NCBI RefSeq assembly: GCF_019703515.2
Contig: NC_059373.1
Coordinates: 20,670,281-20,734,280 of the forward strand
Length of the DNA: 64,000 bases
Direction of reading: 5' to 3'
DNA from: Myxocyprinus asiaticus
Taxonomy: Eukaryota; Chordata; Actinopteri; Cypriniformes; Catostomidae
This document shows positions 10,801-19,240 of this stretch, piece after piece. A program made the position numbers and the translations under genes. Positions within the stretch are counted from its first letter, which is position 1, and every line of letters begins with the position of its first letter. The notes beneath the pieces were generated by a model, which ran no database searches, was not told where the DNA came from, and saw only the letters and a list, made by a program, of their open reading frames with translations.

Positions 10801-13800
10801 GCAGATATAACATCAGAAATAAATGTAATACAGTTCTTGTAAAAGGTATGTTTGCAGAATTTTTAAAGACATAAATACAATCCAATAATAGATCCTTACT
10901 CTATTTTAAATAAAGAAATCTAAACCAACATGAAATGTGATGTCATATTTCATAAATTTATTATTTTATAAAATTCCACTTATTACAACAAAACTCATGT
11001 ATCTTTAATTATACATTGTCATATAACAACCAGTCAGTAACTGCACCATTTAATTTATAGAAACAGTAACAGTTCCAGAAACAGTTTAGACTGTTTTGTA
11101 GCCTAATGTTGTACTTCAGGCTTGTGAGACTTCAACAGTTCTTATTTAATTTCGAGTTGGATATTCAGAACTTGCGCATCGGTATAAGATTATTTGTATA
11201 CCGGAAGTGCTGTATGTTTTATGCTGTTGATTCAAAAGAACCAGCTCCTTTGAATAATTACACTGCTCAAAAAAACAAGGGAACACATAATCACAGTATA
11301 ACAAGTAAATTAAACTTCAGGGATATCAATCTGTCCAGTTAGGAAGCCTAAGTGATTGTGAATCAATGTCACCTGTTTTGGTGCAAATGAAAGTGACAAC
11401 AGGTGCACCGGAGAGGCAAAAGCAAGACAACCCCCAAAAAGGGAATGGTTTTGCAAGTGGCAGCCACAGACAATTAACTGCTCTCTTCTTATCCTTCCTG
11501 ACTGATTTTTCTCTAGTTTTGCATTTTGCTAGTGTCCTTGTCACTACTGGTAGCATGAGGCGGTACCTGCAGCCCATTCAGGTTGCACAGATAGTCCAGC
11601 TCCTCCAGGATGGCACATCCATATGTGCCATCGCAAGAAGGTTTGATGTGTCTCCCAGTACAGTCTCGAGCATGGAGAAGATAAAGAAATGGGCCATTAC
11701 ACAAGGAGTGCTGGACAGGGCCGTAGAAGGGCATCAACCCAGCAGCAGGACCGTTATCTGCTCCTTTGTGCGAGGAGGAACAAGAGGAGCACTGCCAGAG
11801 CCCAACAAAATGACCTCCAGAGGGCTACTAGTGTGCATGTTTCTGACCAAACTGTCAGAAACAGACTCCATGAGGGTGGCATGAGGTCCCGACGTCCTCT
11901 AGTGGGACCTGTGCTCACAGCCCAGCACCGTGCAGCTCGACTGCCATTCGCCAGAGAACACCAGAATTGGCAGGTCTGCCACTGGCGCACCGTTCTCTTC
12001 ACAGATGAGAGCAGGTTCACACGGAGCACATGACAGACGTGAAAGAGAAGAAGCCGTGGTGAACGTTATGCTGCCTGCAACATCATCCAGCATGACCGGC
12101 TTTGCGGTTGGTCAGTGATGGGCTGGGGAGGCATACCCTTGGAGGGTCACACAGACCTCCACATGCTAGCCAACGGTACCCCGACTGCTGTTAGGTACTG
12201 GGATTACATTCTCAGACCCGTCGTCACACCTTAAGCTGGTGCAGTGGGCCCTGGGTTCCTCCTGGTGCAGGACAATGCCCGGCCTCATGTGGCCAGAAGG
12301 CATTGATACCATTGACTGGCCCTCACGTTCCCCAGACCTGAATCCAATTGAGAACCTTTGGGATGTTATGTATCGGTGCATCCGACGCCACCAAGTAGCG
12401 CCAAAGACTGTCCAGGAGCTCACTGATGCCCTGATCCAGGTCTGGGAGGAGATCCCCCAGGACACCATCCGCCGTCTCATTAGGAGCATACCCAGGCGTT
12501 GTCGGGAGTGCATACAGGCATGTGGGGGCCATACACACTACTGAGTCACATTATGAGTTGCCGTGATGAAATTCACACAAGTTGGAACACCCTGTGATTT
12601 CAATAGTTTACTTTGCTTTTCAGTGTGAGTTTGAATCCAGTCCTAAATCGGCTGGTGATTTTGGTTTCCACTGACCGTTGTTACGTCATTTTGGTCTCAA
12701 CGCACAACGTACAGTAAAGATTTTGATCCTCAATATATTTCGTTCATCGAGATCCGATGTGTGATTTAAATGTTCCCTTAAATCTAACTGTACCGGAAGT
12801 GCATATGTTTCATGCTGTAAAAAGAGCCAGCTTGAGACTCATTCGACTGGGAAATAAATACACAGGTAGAACTGTGTGTTTTTACACTGTAGGGACAGTA
12901 GAAGGCAGCACTGCTGCAGAGATGTGCTGCTGGACGGTATTTGAGGACAGTGTTCCAGCCACATCGGCGGAAAATTGCACGCTTGAGAACCGTTAACGGA
13001 ACCGAAAGTCACGAAGATCATACGATTCCGGTATTTTTTAAAGAATGGAACAGGTTCTGAACAAGAACCGGCTCTTGGTTCCCAACCCTAGTGCCCTCTC
13101 ATGAATATCAAGTTTATGTCATAAATATAGAACGTTTGGACAAAAGTTTCTTTTGTCAGAACTGAGAAAAATTTGGAAAACTTCAGTCAAAAGAAATATA
13201 GTCGATTAGTTATAAACATTATCAAATCACCTTTAATTGTCTTAAATGACTGATTTATTGTACCATAACTATAATAATAATAATGTGTATTGTTTACTAT
13301 ACATACCTTGATTTTTCTCTCTATATGTTTTAAACCTTCCGTAGCATGTCTCTATAAATAGCCTAGTCACGTTGCACAACAAACTCCACGTGAGTCAGTA
13401 ATTGAATTTTATTTAAACTCTAGAGGGCGGCGTTATATAGTACAACTAGGAGTTCAGACTGTGAAACTCTCCAGCCACGGAAAAATGAATCTAAAAATAA
13501 TGATCGGAGTTGATCTTTTCAGTTAGCCGATAGCTAAAAAACTATCGGCCCCGATTAATCGGTAAAACTGATATTGGTCAATCTCTAGCGTGCGTCTGAA
13601 AAGCTGAAATCTATACATAATTTATACATAATTGAAGTCGCAGGACCTTTCAGAATATGAAAAATAAATAAATAAATAAAATGACTTATATTCCGGAAAA
13701 TACAGCAAATATTACATATTTTAGGACTGCCAACTCTTCTACATTTTTTGGCTATAATTATTTCTGGACTGTACATTGAAGTCACAGAGTTTAAAAAAAA

Positions 13801-16800
13801 AGTGTTGTCATAATTATAAATAAACCATTGGTTTTTCATATTGCCGTTTTTAAGCTTACAACCGATGGTTTTAATTTGATCAATAATTGGCCGATAAACA
13901 TCGTCAGCCGATAGATTGGTGCATCCCTAGTACACACCAGAGAAGGTTTTCCAGCACCAAGGAGCACAACAATCAGACATACCTGAGCTGCATCTCTTTA
14001 CGTTTCTGCATCTCCTGACTATGCAACTCTTCCATCCGCCGGAGTTCCTCTTGACGTCTAAGAAGATCTATTGAAACAAATATTCATTCATTACATAAAT
14101 TTACAATAATTACTACAATCTACAAAGACAAACAATAATACACTGACTAATTTAAGACATAATACATACCCTGTCTAAGCAAATTTGCTTGATGCTCATG
14201 ATAGGCATCGTCCATTTCTGTCTCCAGCTTCTCACGGGCCTCATGAATGTTCTTTTCCACTTGCTGCCGCTGCTGTTTCTCCATCTCATCAAGGGACTTC
14301 CACTGCTGGGAGTATTCAAACTCGAAGGTGCCAGGACGGGCAAACCGAGGAGGCTGCTCTCGCTCCCTGAGGTCAAATCATAAGATATTAGCAAATGTCT
14401 AACACCACGTTAAAGCAGTAGCAGGGAAAAAAATCCTTAAAAAAAAACCTCCACTCATTTAAGAATTAAGGCCAAAGTGTGCTTTGGATTTGCACCAATG
14501 CTTGGCTTACGCATACAGGACGCATTACATAAATTTCATCATCAAGATTGCTCAAGGGCTGTACATGTGCGGCCTGATTTTTTGGCCAGATTAGACTGCT
14601 TCAAAATACATGGATCAAGATTACTTCTTTGCTGTCTTTGGGCAATTTTGAGCTTCAAATTTTTGGTCACCATTAACTTGCATTGTGAACCTACAGAGCT
14701 GAAATATTCTTCTAAAGATTTTTGTTTTTGTTCTGTAGAAGTCATACACATCTGGGATGGCATAAGGGTGAGTAAAAGATGAGAATTTTCATTTTGGGTG
14801 AACTATTCCTTTAAACTGTGGCAAACCTGCAAATCTAGGCAGATGTAGTGCAGTAAACATCATTGTTTACTGCGAAAACTTACTTCTGATAATTGGGGTT
14901 CTTCTGCGCAAGCTTCTCTGGCAAACCATCGTCAGTATCGTACTGTTCTAACAATTCAACAACAACCGGCCGGGGTGACCTAAAAAAAAAGTGGCATAAA
15001 TAAACATTCTACAAATCTATCCATTAAAACAAATTATAACATTACATAAAAAAGAAAGGCATCTTACGATGTAAGAAGGAAAACTCCATCATTACAACGA
15101 TCAATAGCCTTTCGTGCAGCGGGTCTTGAAGAAAACTCAACAATGCCTTTCCCCGTTGAGCGCCCGCGGTCATCAACGATCACGACAGCTCTTTCCACCA
15201 ATCCAAACTGGGAGAAGGCCTCTTCCAGAAGCTCGTTGGAGACAAAGGGAGAGAGGTTGCGCACAGACAGCGCAGCAGAGTGAGTGGCAAAGCGAACTCT
15301 GAGTGGTCTGCCTTTCATTGGAATATCATCCAGCTCAGCTTTTGCAATCTCAGCCAAGGCACGAGATTCCTGAAGACAAAAAAGATTGAATTGGTTTAAC
15401 ATACACAAACATTCACAAGAACGTTTACTCGAGTGAAGTGAGCTTTAATCTTACCAGTCTGATGAAGCCAAAACCTTTGCCATGATTGATGAAAATCTCA
15501 CTGGGTTCCCCATACTTCGCAAACAGTTTCCTGAATTCAGTTTCAGTGATGTCATTAGGCAGGTTCCCAATAAACAGACGGCAACGTTGAGTGTAGGTCT
15601 TCTCTCCAGGTTTGCGCAGCAAAGAAAGAGTTGCTTTAAATTCCTAAAATGTAAGTAAGTTACACATAAGTTTTACCATCATATCCTTCAAACGTTACAC
15701 TGAAGGATTAGTTCACCCAAAAAATAAAAAAATATTATAATTTCCTCACCCTCATGCCATCCCAGATGTGTATGATGACTTCTGCTGAACACAAGCAAAG
15801 ATATTTAGAAGAATATCTCAGTTCTGTAGGCCCATACACTGCAAGCGAATGGTGGCCAAACATTTTAAACTCCAAAAAGCCCATAAATGCAGCATTAAAG
15901 TAATCCATAAAACTCTAGTTAAATCCATTTCTTCAGAAGTGATATGAGAGGTGTGGGTGAGATCCAGATCATTATTTTTACTATAAATTCTTCTCCCTGC
16001 CCAAAAGGTGGTGGTATGGAGGAAGAATACAAATCGCCAAAAACAAAAGAAAAATGTGTATGTAAAAGTGGACATTTATAGTAAAAGGACTTAGCTATTT
16101 ATCTCCCACACCTATCATATCGCTTCTGAAGGTATGGATTAAACCACTGGAATCATATTGATTACTTTTAAGCTGCATTTGTATGCTTTTGGAGCTTCAA
16201 AGTTCAGACCAGCAATCACTTACATTGTATGGTGCTACAGAGCTGAGATCTTCTAAAAATCTTCGTTTGTGTTCTGCATAAGAAAGAAAGTCATAAACAT
16301 TTGGGATTGCATGAGGGTGAGTAATTGATTAATTTTCCTTTTTGGGTGAACAACACCTTTAAGAGGACCTGATCCATAAAACCGACACAAAACTAAATCT
16401 CAGTGACAAATTGCAAATTATTAACAAACATTACTAATGGGCTTCAAAAAGCCAACTTTACATTACCTACTGACGCAAAAAGACGTTACAACCACAACAC
16501 AAAAATGACCTACATTTGAAAGCGACAAGGCCAAGCTAAACCATTGAAATATCAACAAAAGTCACAAAAAACACAGCTGCTTAAGTCACATTATGGCTAC
16601 AGAAACGTCTAAATAATTCCCAGACAACTTTAATACATATTTAAAAGGAGAGAGACACCAAAAGGGAGCAGTGCTATGAATCCCCCTTTTGTTTAAGCGT
16701 TTCCAAAATGGCGGATCTGTCTCAGCAACCAGGTGTTACCGAACTACTATTTGCCCTCAAATTCCACATTTTCTCATTAAAATGACTCCCCACTTAATTC

Positions 16801-17602
16801 GAAGATAATTTACCTGCGTCTGAGAGACGTCTACTTTCTCTGGGGTATGTTGTTGCGGTGTCTGCTCCGACTCTTTCTTAGAAGGGAAAGGCGATTTCTG
16901 ACCATTCCCCATCCCACCTTTGAGTTGATACTTATCGGGCTGGCTCTGTGGGGAACCGAGGTCTGGGCTCTTCATGGCGGAAGTATTTTGTGGCTGCGGA
17001 GACTGGATCTTCGGCAGAGTGGCGATGGCAGTCTGCGGTGCCGTCGGGCCTTTATTGGCGATGGCAGTCTGCGGTGCCGTCGGGCCTTTATTGGCGATAG
17101 CAGTCTGCAGTGCCGTCGGACCTTTATTGGCGATGGCAGTCTGCGGTGCCGTCGGCCCTTTATTGGCGATGGCAGTCTGCGGTGCCGTCGGACCTTTGTT
17201 GGTGATTGCAGTCTGCGGTGTCGTCGGACCTTTGTTGACGATTGCAGTCTGCGGTGCCGTCGGACCTTTGTTGACGATTGCAGTCTGCGGTGCCGTCGGG
17301 CCTTTGTTGTTGCCCTGTTGAGCAAGACCAGGGCCTTGCGCTTGAGGTGACTGAATCACAGGCTTATTCTGGGCGGATTCCTGAGGTTTCTGTGGCGTAG
17401 AGACCTGACTCGGTAGGTTCCCCCGATTCGGCTGGTTTCCCAGATTCGCCTTAAATCCGCCGCCCATCTGGGGCCCTCGGTTCTGATAAGGTTGCGGGCC
17501 TTGATTCCGAAAGTTGTTGTTTCCCATTCCGCCGCGCATCCCAACTCCTCCGCGGCCACGATACTGGAATCCTCCGTGGTTACGGTACCGGTCGCGAGAC
17601 AT
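7707..17602 (-). CDS. sfpq: sfpq, splicing factor proline/glutamine-rich (9 exons, 3' end missing)
   Basis: SFPQ (PSF) is a nuclear DBHS-family RNA/DNA-binding protein acting in splicing, transcription control, paraspeckles and DNA repair, usually as a dimer with NONO or PSPC1. Nine exons with GT-AG borders join in one frame: 17602-16814, 15643-15455, 15369-15068, 14979-14884, 14366-14170, 14067-13983, 8296-8182, 8081-8033, 7816-7707. They give 644 codons. Order: RG-rich start, P/Q-rich region with 12-residue repeats (about 99-194), RRM1 with RNP2 LFIGNL (286-291) and RNP1 [11 protein letters not shown]2 with LSVRNL (360-365) and KGIVEF (about 400-405), NOPS, then a charged E/R/Q coiled coil and a G/M-rich tail. 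The start MSRDRYRN matches the family. The basic C-terminal end expected for SFPQ was not found, so the last exon is probably left of the window. Splice sites were read by eye; identity is very secure. Confidence 0.96.
8033..8081 (-). CDS. sfpq: sfpq exon 8: short G/M-rich exon
   Basis: 49 nt between CTACAG|AGGGAC and GGCAG|GTAAGA, encoding [16 protein letters not shown]. It is recognised by similarity to the RDMRMGGG-type segment of SFPQ and by exact phase with both neighbours. Confidence 0.9.
8182..8296 (-). CDS. sfpq: sfpq exon 7: end of coiled coil
   Basis: 115 nt between CCAAAG|GCAAGA and GATAAT|GTAAAT. It encodes the E/R-rich end of the coiled coil ([20 protein letters not shown]) and then [10 protein letters not shown]. 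The phase fits exon 6 across the 5.7-kb intron, which confirms that the large insertion has not broken the gene. Confidence 0.94.
8430..8632 (+). mobile_element. tRNA-derived SINE copy a (3' truncated)
   Basis: GGGGCCTGGGTAGCTCAGTG contains a polymerase III A box (TAGCTCAGTGG), and AGTTCGAATCCCAGGG contains a B box. The body (GAGTGACTCCAGCCAGGTCT, GGTTGCTAGGGAGGGTAG) is shared with the copies at 34.0-34.4 kb and 50.0-50.4 kb. Compared with the latter it stops about halfway. It lies inside sfpq intron 6 on the strand opposite the gene. Confidence 0.85.
8720..8875 (+). pseudogene. Possible first exon of a transposon-encoded protein
   Basis: One frame reads [12 protein letters not shown], then an uninterrupted helical stretch including [20 protein letters not shown], and runs into GATAG|GTAGAT, a plausible splice donor. 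The composition is protein-like, and I have a general impression of similar stretches in fish transposon-derived proteins, but I cannot name the family. No further exon was found before the next element at 9769. Confidence 0.3.
10364..10718 (+). mobile_element. 5'-truncated LINE 3' end with 14-bp target duplication
   Basis: 355 bp flanked by identical AAATGAGAAATGCA at 10350-10363 and 10719-10732. The insert is G-rich (GGGGGCCAGGGTGGGGG) and ends TGTTAATCAGAAAAAAAC, an A-rich tail before the right duplication. A long perfect duplication with an A tail and missing 5' part is the signature of target-primed reverse transcription. An L1-type source is likely, judging from the G-rich 3' UTR. Confidence 0.7.
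11261..12790 (+). mobile_element. Tc1/mariner-like transposon (defective)
   Basis: About 1,530 bp between TA dinucleotides (11259-11260 and 12791-12792). The left end CACTGCTCAAAAAAACAAGG is the usual fish Tc1-like terminus; the right end retains only the inner GTTCCCTTAA part. It carries a transposase pseudogene on the plus strand. Confidence 0.85.
11555..12543 (+). pseudogene. Tc1-like transposase, frameshifted
   Basis: The N-terminal helix-turn-helix is clear ([26 protein letters not shown]), starting at ATG 11555. The frame then shifts near 11690 and again after FTDESRFT (about 12002-12025), the first part of the DDE catalytic core. DNARPHVA follows near 12269, and [11 protein letters not shown] (12329-12361), holding the last acidic residue, lies in yet another frame. 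The C-terminus runs to a stop at 12541-12543. A typical transposase of this kind has about 340 residues; here at least three frames are needed, so it is dead. Confidence 0.9.
13983..14067 (-). CDS. sfpq: sfpq exon 6: coiled coil
   Basis: 85 nt between CAATAG|ATCTTC and CTCAG|GTATGT. It encodes [20 protein letters not shown], a continuous coiled-coil helix. The following intron 6 is the one filled by nested transposons. Confidence 0.94.
14170..14366 (-). CDS. sfpq: sfpq exon 5: NOPS end and coiled coil
   Basis: 197 nt between CCTCAG|GGAGCG and GACAGG|GTATGT. It encodes [20 protein letters not shown], followed by the start of the charged coiled coil ([11 protein letters not shown] through [12 protein letters not shown]) used for dimerisation and polymerisation of DBHS proteins. 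Confidence 0.95.
14577..14815. repeat. One arm of the fold-back MITE (sfpq intron 4)
   Basis: GGGTGAGTAAAAGATGAG and TTTTGGGTGAACTATTCCTT match the right arm of the element in intron 1. The GAAGTCATACACATCTGGG part matches both arms. Only one arm is present. Confidence 0.75.
14884..14979 (-). CDS. sfpq: sfpq exon 4: NOPS segment
   Basis: 96 nt between TTTTAG|GTCACC and CAGAA|GTAAGT. It encodes the [13 protein letters not shown] stretch and [10 protein letters not shown], the NOPS region with which DBHS proteins grip the RRM2 of the partner during dimerisation. It was too short to stand out as an open frame and was found by joining frames. Confidence 0.93.
15068..15369 (-). CDS. sfpq: sfpq exon 3: end of RRM1 and RRM2
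   Basis: 302 nt between TTCAG|GAATCT and ACATC|GTAAGA. It completes RRM1 (LRVRFATH) and carries RRM2 with LSVRNL and KGIVEF. The segment from there to VFLLTS is nearly invariant in SFPQ proteins. Confidence 0.95.
15455..15643 (-). CDS. sfpq: sfpq exon 2: RRM1
   Basis: 63 codons between TTTTAG|GAATTT and AGACTG|GTAAGA, phase 0 on both sides. It holds the entry into RRM1 ([18 protein letters not shown]) and the RNP1 motif KGFGFIRL. These aromatic positions contact RNA in DBHS proteins. Confidence 0.95.
15700..16362. mobile_element. Fold-back MITE in sfpq intron 1
   Basis: The left arm starts AAGGATTAGTTCACCCAAAA and the right arm ends TTTTTGGGTGAACAACACCT. Read inverted, the arms match over about 280 bp (CTCACCCTCATGC, GAACACAA, TCTCAG, TCTGTAG blocks). 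This GTTCACCCAAAA family is very common in cyprinid genomes. As RNA the arms could form a long imperfect hairpin in the sfpq pre-mRNA. Confidence 0.85.
16704..16716 (+). promoter_or_regulatory. YY1-type motif in sfpq intron 1
   Basis: CAAAATGGCGGAT is a near-perfect YY1 consensus, about 100 bp below the end of sfpq exon 1. YY1 sites often sit downstream of the start site of housekeeping genes. This is a motif match only. Confidence 0.45.
16814..17602 (-). CDS. sfpq: sfpq exon 1: RG-rich N-terminus and tandem repeats
   Basis: 263 codons, phase 0 at its end, with donor CAG|GTAAAT. The first 30 residues are rich in R and G (RGRGG, MRGGMG), followed by N/Q/P-rich sequence. Residues about 99-194 are eight copies of a 12-residue unit, then a Q/P/S/K-rich linker. 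Mammalian SFPQ has long proline and glutamine runs here, so this low-complexity segment has diverged while keeping its disordered character. Reading past the donor gives a short false extension that ends at 16757. Confidence 0.95.
17021..17308 (-). repeat. 36-bp tandem repeat in sfpq coding sequence (8 units)
   Basis: Eight head-to-tail 36-bp units each encode [11 protein letters not shown] plus V, T or A. Units 3 and 6 carry TT and TAL variants. The neighbouring units differ by only a few bases, which points to recent expansion by slippage or unequal crossover in a disordered region where length is tolerated. Confidence 0.95.
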
Positions 17603-17780
17603 TGTTACTCACAAGCTGGATGGAAAAACTGTAAAGAATATTTCGCGAGTAATGTATTAGATTAAAACGTAGAATATTCGAGAAGAACCGATTGATACCG
17701 TATAACAACCTGTAACATACACTGTCGACGTCGGCTTTGTAAAATGGCCGTAGGACGCGCAGTGGGAAGATGAGTGAAAT
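17603..17780 (-). promoter_or_regulatory. sfpq 5' UTR and proximal promoter (inferred)
   Basis: The 180 bp upstream of the sfpq ATG have more C/G and CpG than the surroundings and no TATA box near the gene. On the sense strand GCCATTTT (17741-17748) matches the YY1 core GCCATNTT, common just at or below start sites of TATA-less housekeeping genes. The transcription start itself cannot be placed from sequence alone. Confidence 0.5.
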
Positions 17781-17903
17781 GGGAGGGGCTGATGAGCTCA
17801 CGAGCCTCCTCCCAAAACCAAATCCAACCGGTTACTGGCGCGCTCTAGTGGCGATCGTGAGTTTTGTCATAATGAAAGTTTCCAGAGAAGAGGGTTTCAA
17901 ACT

Positions 17904-18393
17904 GGGACATAAACAATACAGGCAGACATCTCTATAATATACAGAATCATGTTGGTATGGCAAGGAGGCTGGGCAGGAACCAAAGGGAAGAGGCAGTCAT
18001 TACCCGTCTCAGGACTGGACATACTGGACTTAATTAGACACTTCATAAAATAGGTAAACACCCAACTGGCAGATGTGCACACTGTGGTCACCCTGAATCT
18101 GTTCAGCATGTGCTGCTGGAAATCTAGGGGATATTAGGAGGAAAGGAAAGATCTAATATTAGTATTTAAAAAATAAGCTAAATGTCATTATAGGAAACCT
18201 CTTGGGAGAGGCATCTTGGGGAATATACAGTTACCTAATTGAGTATCTGAAGGAAACAGGGCTAATAGAAAGATTAGCCCCCCCAACTCCACTCTCTTTT
18301 CCTGCTAATCTACTGTTCCACACTCCAGACCGGTAGGTGGCGGTAATCCACCTGCAAGCTGGTTTGCCAACCGCCAATCAAACCAAAGACGAG
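17904..18393 (+). mobile_element. LINE 3' end (zinc-knuckle C-terminus and tail)
   Basis: The plus frame reads EAVITRLRTGHTGLN, stop, then TLHKIGKHPTGRCAHCGHPE and SVQHVLLE. This is the Cys-x2-Cys...His zinc-knuckle C-terminus found after the RT (and often RNase H) of some fish LINEs. The tail GGTAGGTGGCGGTAATCCAC and TGCCAACCGCCAATC is a common fish LINE 3' end. Stop codons mark it as dead. It sits about 120-300 bp upstream of the sfpq 5' UTR. Confidence 0.7.
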
Positions 18394-18880
18394 AGTTGAT
18401 TTAATGATGTTTGGATATGTTTTCATAGCCATGTGTTCTTGTGTCTTGTCTATAGTGTCAGGATCCCGTCACTTGGTGTATATAGTTTTATGACTGGATC
18501 CTGACACTTCTGTCTGTCGTGTGTGTGTGGCTTTGTTTGATTTTTTTTCATTACCACATGCTCTTCTGCCTTGAGTGAAACCCAGGAGGTCAGGAATTGG
18601 CTGGTTTTTGATGTTGATTTAATTCCGAGAGTAAAAGGTAACAATTTTTAGAATTTACTTTGATGAAACAATTAAATAGTTATTAAAATGGAACCTGTTG
18701 TGCGGGTACTTATCAGTTTGGACAGTGCACTCTTTATGTAATTTGTAATGTAAAAGTTGTGACAGTATGTAAAATGTTCATAAAAACAAAAAGGAATAAT
18801 TTGTAAATTCTGTTCACCCTCTACTATATTGAAAGCACTACAACAACACATGATTTGATGTTTTACCTTCCCTTTATTTA
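18394..18880. other. Non-coding stretch with no recognised feature
   Basis: It contains a short inverted pair around 18460-18510 (TGTCAGGATCC with GGATCCTGACA) that could form a hairpin. No gene was seen. Confidence 0.4.
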
Positions 18881-18884
18881 AATA

Positions 18885-19240
18885 AAATATACACTCATTT
18901 CAGTTTGAAGCAGGCTTAAAAAATGTTGGGACAGTTGAGTGTTTACCATTATGTAAAATCACAATTTCTTCTACTAATACGTATTAAGCGTTTGGGCACT
19001 GAAGACACAAGGTTAAGTTTAGAAAGCAGAATTTTCCCCCATTCATCCATTATGCAGGTGTTCAGCTGCGATATTGTATGGGGGCTTCTTTGCCATGTTG
19101 TGCGCTTCATAATGCGCCAAACATTCTCAATTGGGGACAGGTCAGGATTCACCAGTCTAGCAATCGTGAAGACCAGTCTAGCACCCTTTTCATTACTGTC
19201 CCAACTTTTTCAGAATCGGGGTTGAAGTACATTTAGTTTC
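18885..19240 (-). pseudogene. Tc1/mariner-like transposase C-terminal fragment
   Basis: The minus frame 19152-18949 reads NPDLSPIENVWRIMKR followed by about 45 residues, the region around the last catalytic acidic residue (SPIENVW) of Tc1/mariner transposases. Outside lie AATGTTGGGACAGT on the left and ACTGTCCCAACTTTTTC on the right, an inverted pair that probably marks the ends of a much-deleted copy. Confidence 0.75.

Larger units (their letters stand above)
10257..13090. mobile_element. Third hAT-like element, nested
   Basis: The left end TAGGGTTGGGAATCG and the complement of the right end (TAGGGTTGGGAACCAAGAGC) are inverted repeats, and GGTTCCTTAACGGTTCC at the left echoes GAGAACCGTTAACGGAACC at the right. 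The flanks share only CCCTC, so the duplication is weak. It carries a LINE tail and a Tc1 transposon. Its own sequence amounts to roughly 950 bp. Confidence 0.6.
9769..13587. mobile_element. Second hAT-like element, nested in intron 6
   Basis: The left end CAGAGGTCAATAGTGGG and the complement of the right end (TAGAGATTGACCAATATC) are imperfect inverted repeats, followed inward by CCGATACCGAT and ATCGGCCCCGATTAATCGG blocks. The flanks gcgtgcat (9761-9768) and gcgtgcgt (13588-13595) match at seven of eight bases. Its interior is split by the element at 10257-13090. Confidence 0.7.
8365..13929. mobile_element. Outer hAT-like element filling sfpq intron 6
   Basis: The left end TAGGAATGCAC (from 8365) is the inverse of the right end GGTGCATCCCTA (to 13929). 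The 8-bp flanks gtacaaac (8357-8364) and gtacacac (13930-13937) agree at seven positions, the hallmark of a hAT target duplication. Its own sequence is seen at 8365-8429 and 13596-13929, where GGCCGATAAACATCG and CAGCCGATAGATTGG are typical of such MITEs. Everything between is younger nested insertion or unresolved. Confidence 0.65.

Noticed and set aside
17021..17308. Regular 36-bp direct repeats resembling a CRISPR array
   Set aside because: The units are contiguous with no spacers, they keep the sfpq reading frame, and the DNA is from a vertebrate.
16847..17350. Open frames antisense and shifted over sfpq exon 1
   Set aside because: Shadows of the 36-bp coding repeat, which has no stops in several frames.
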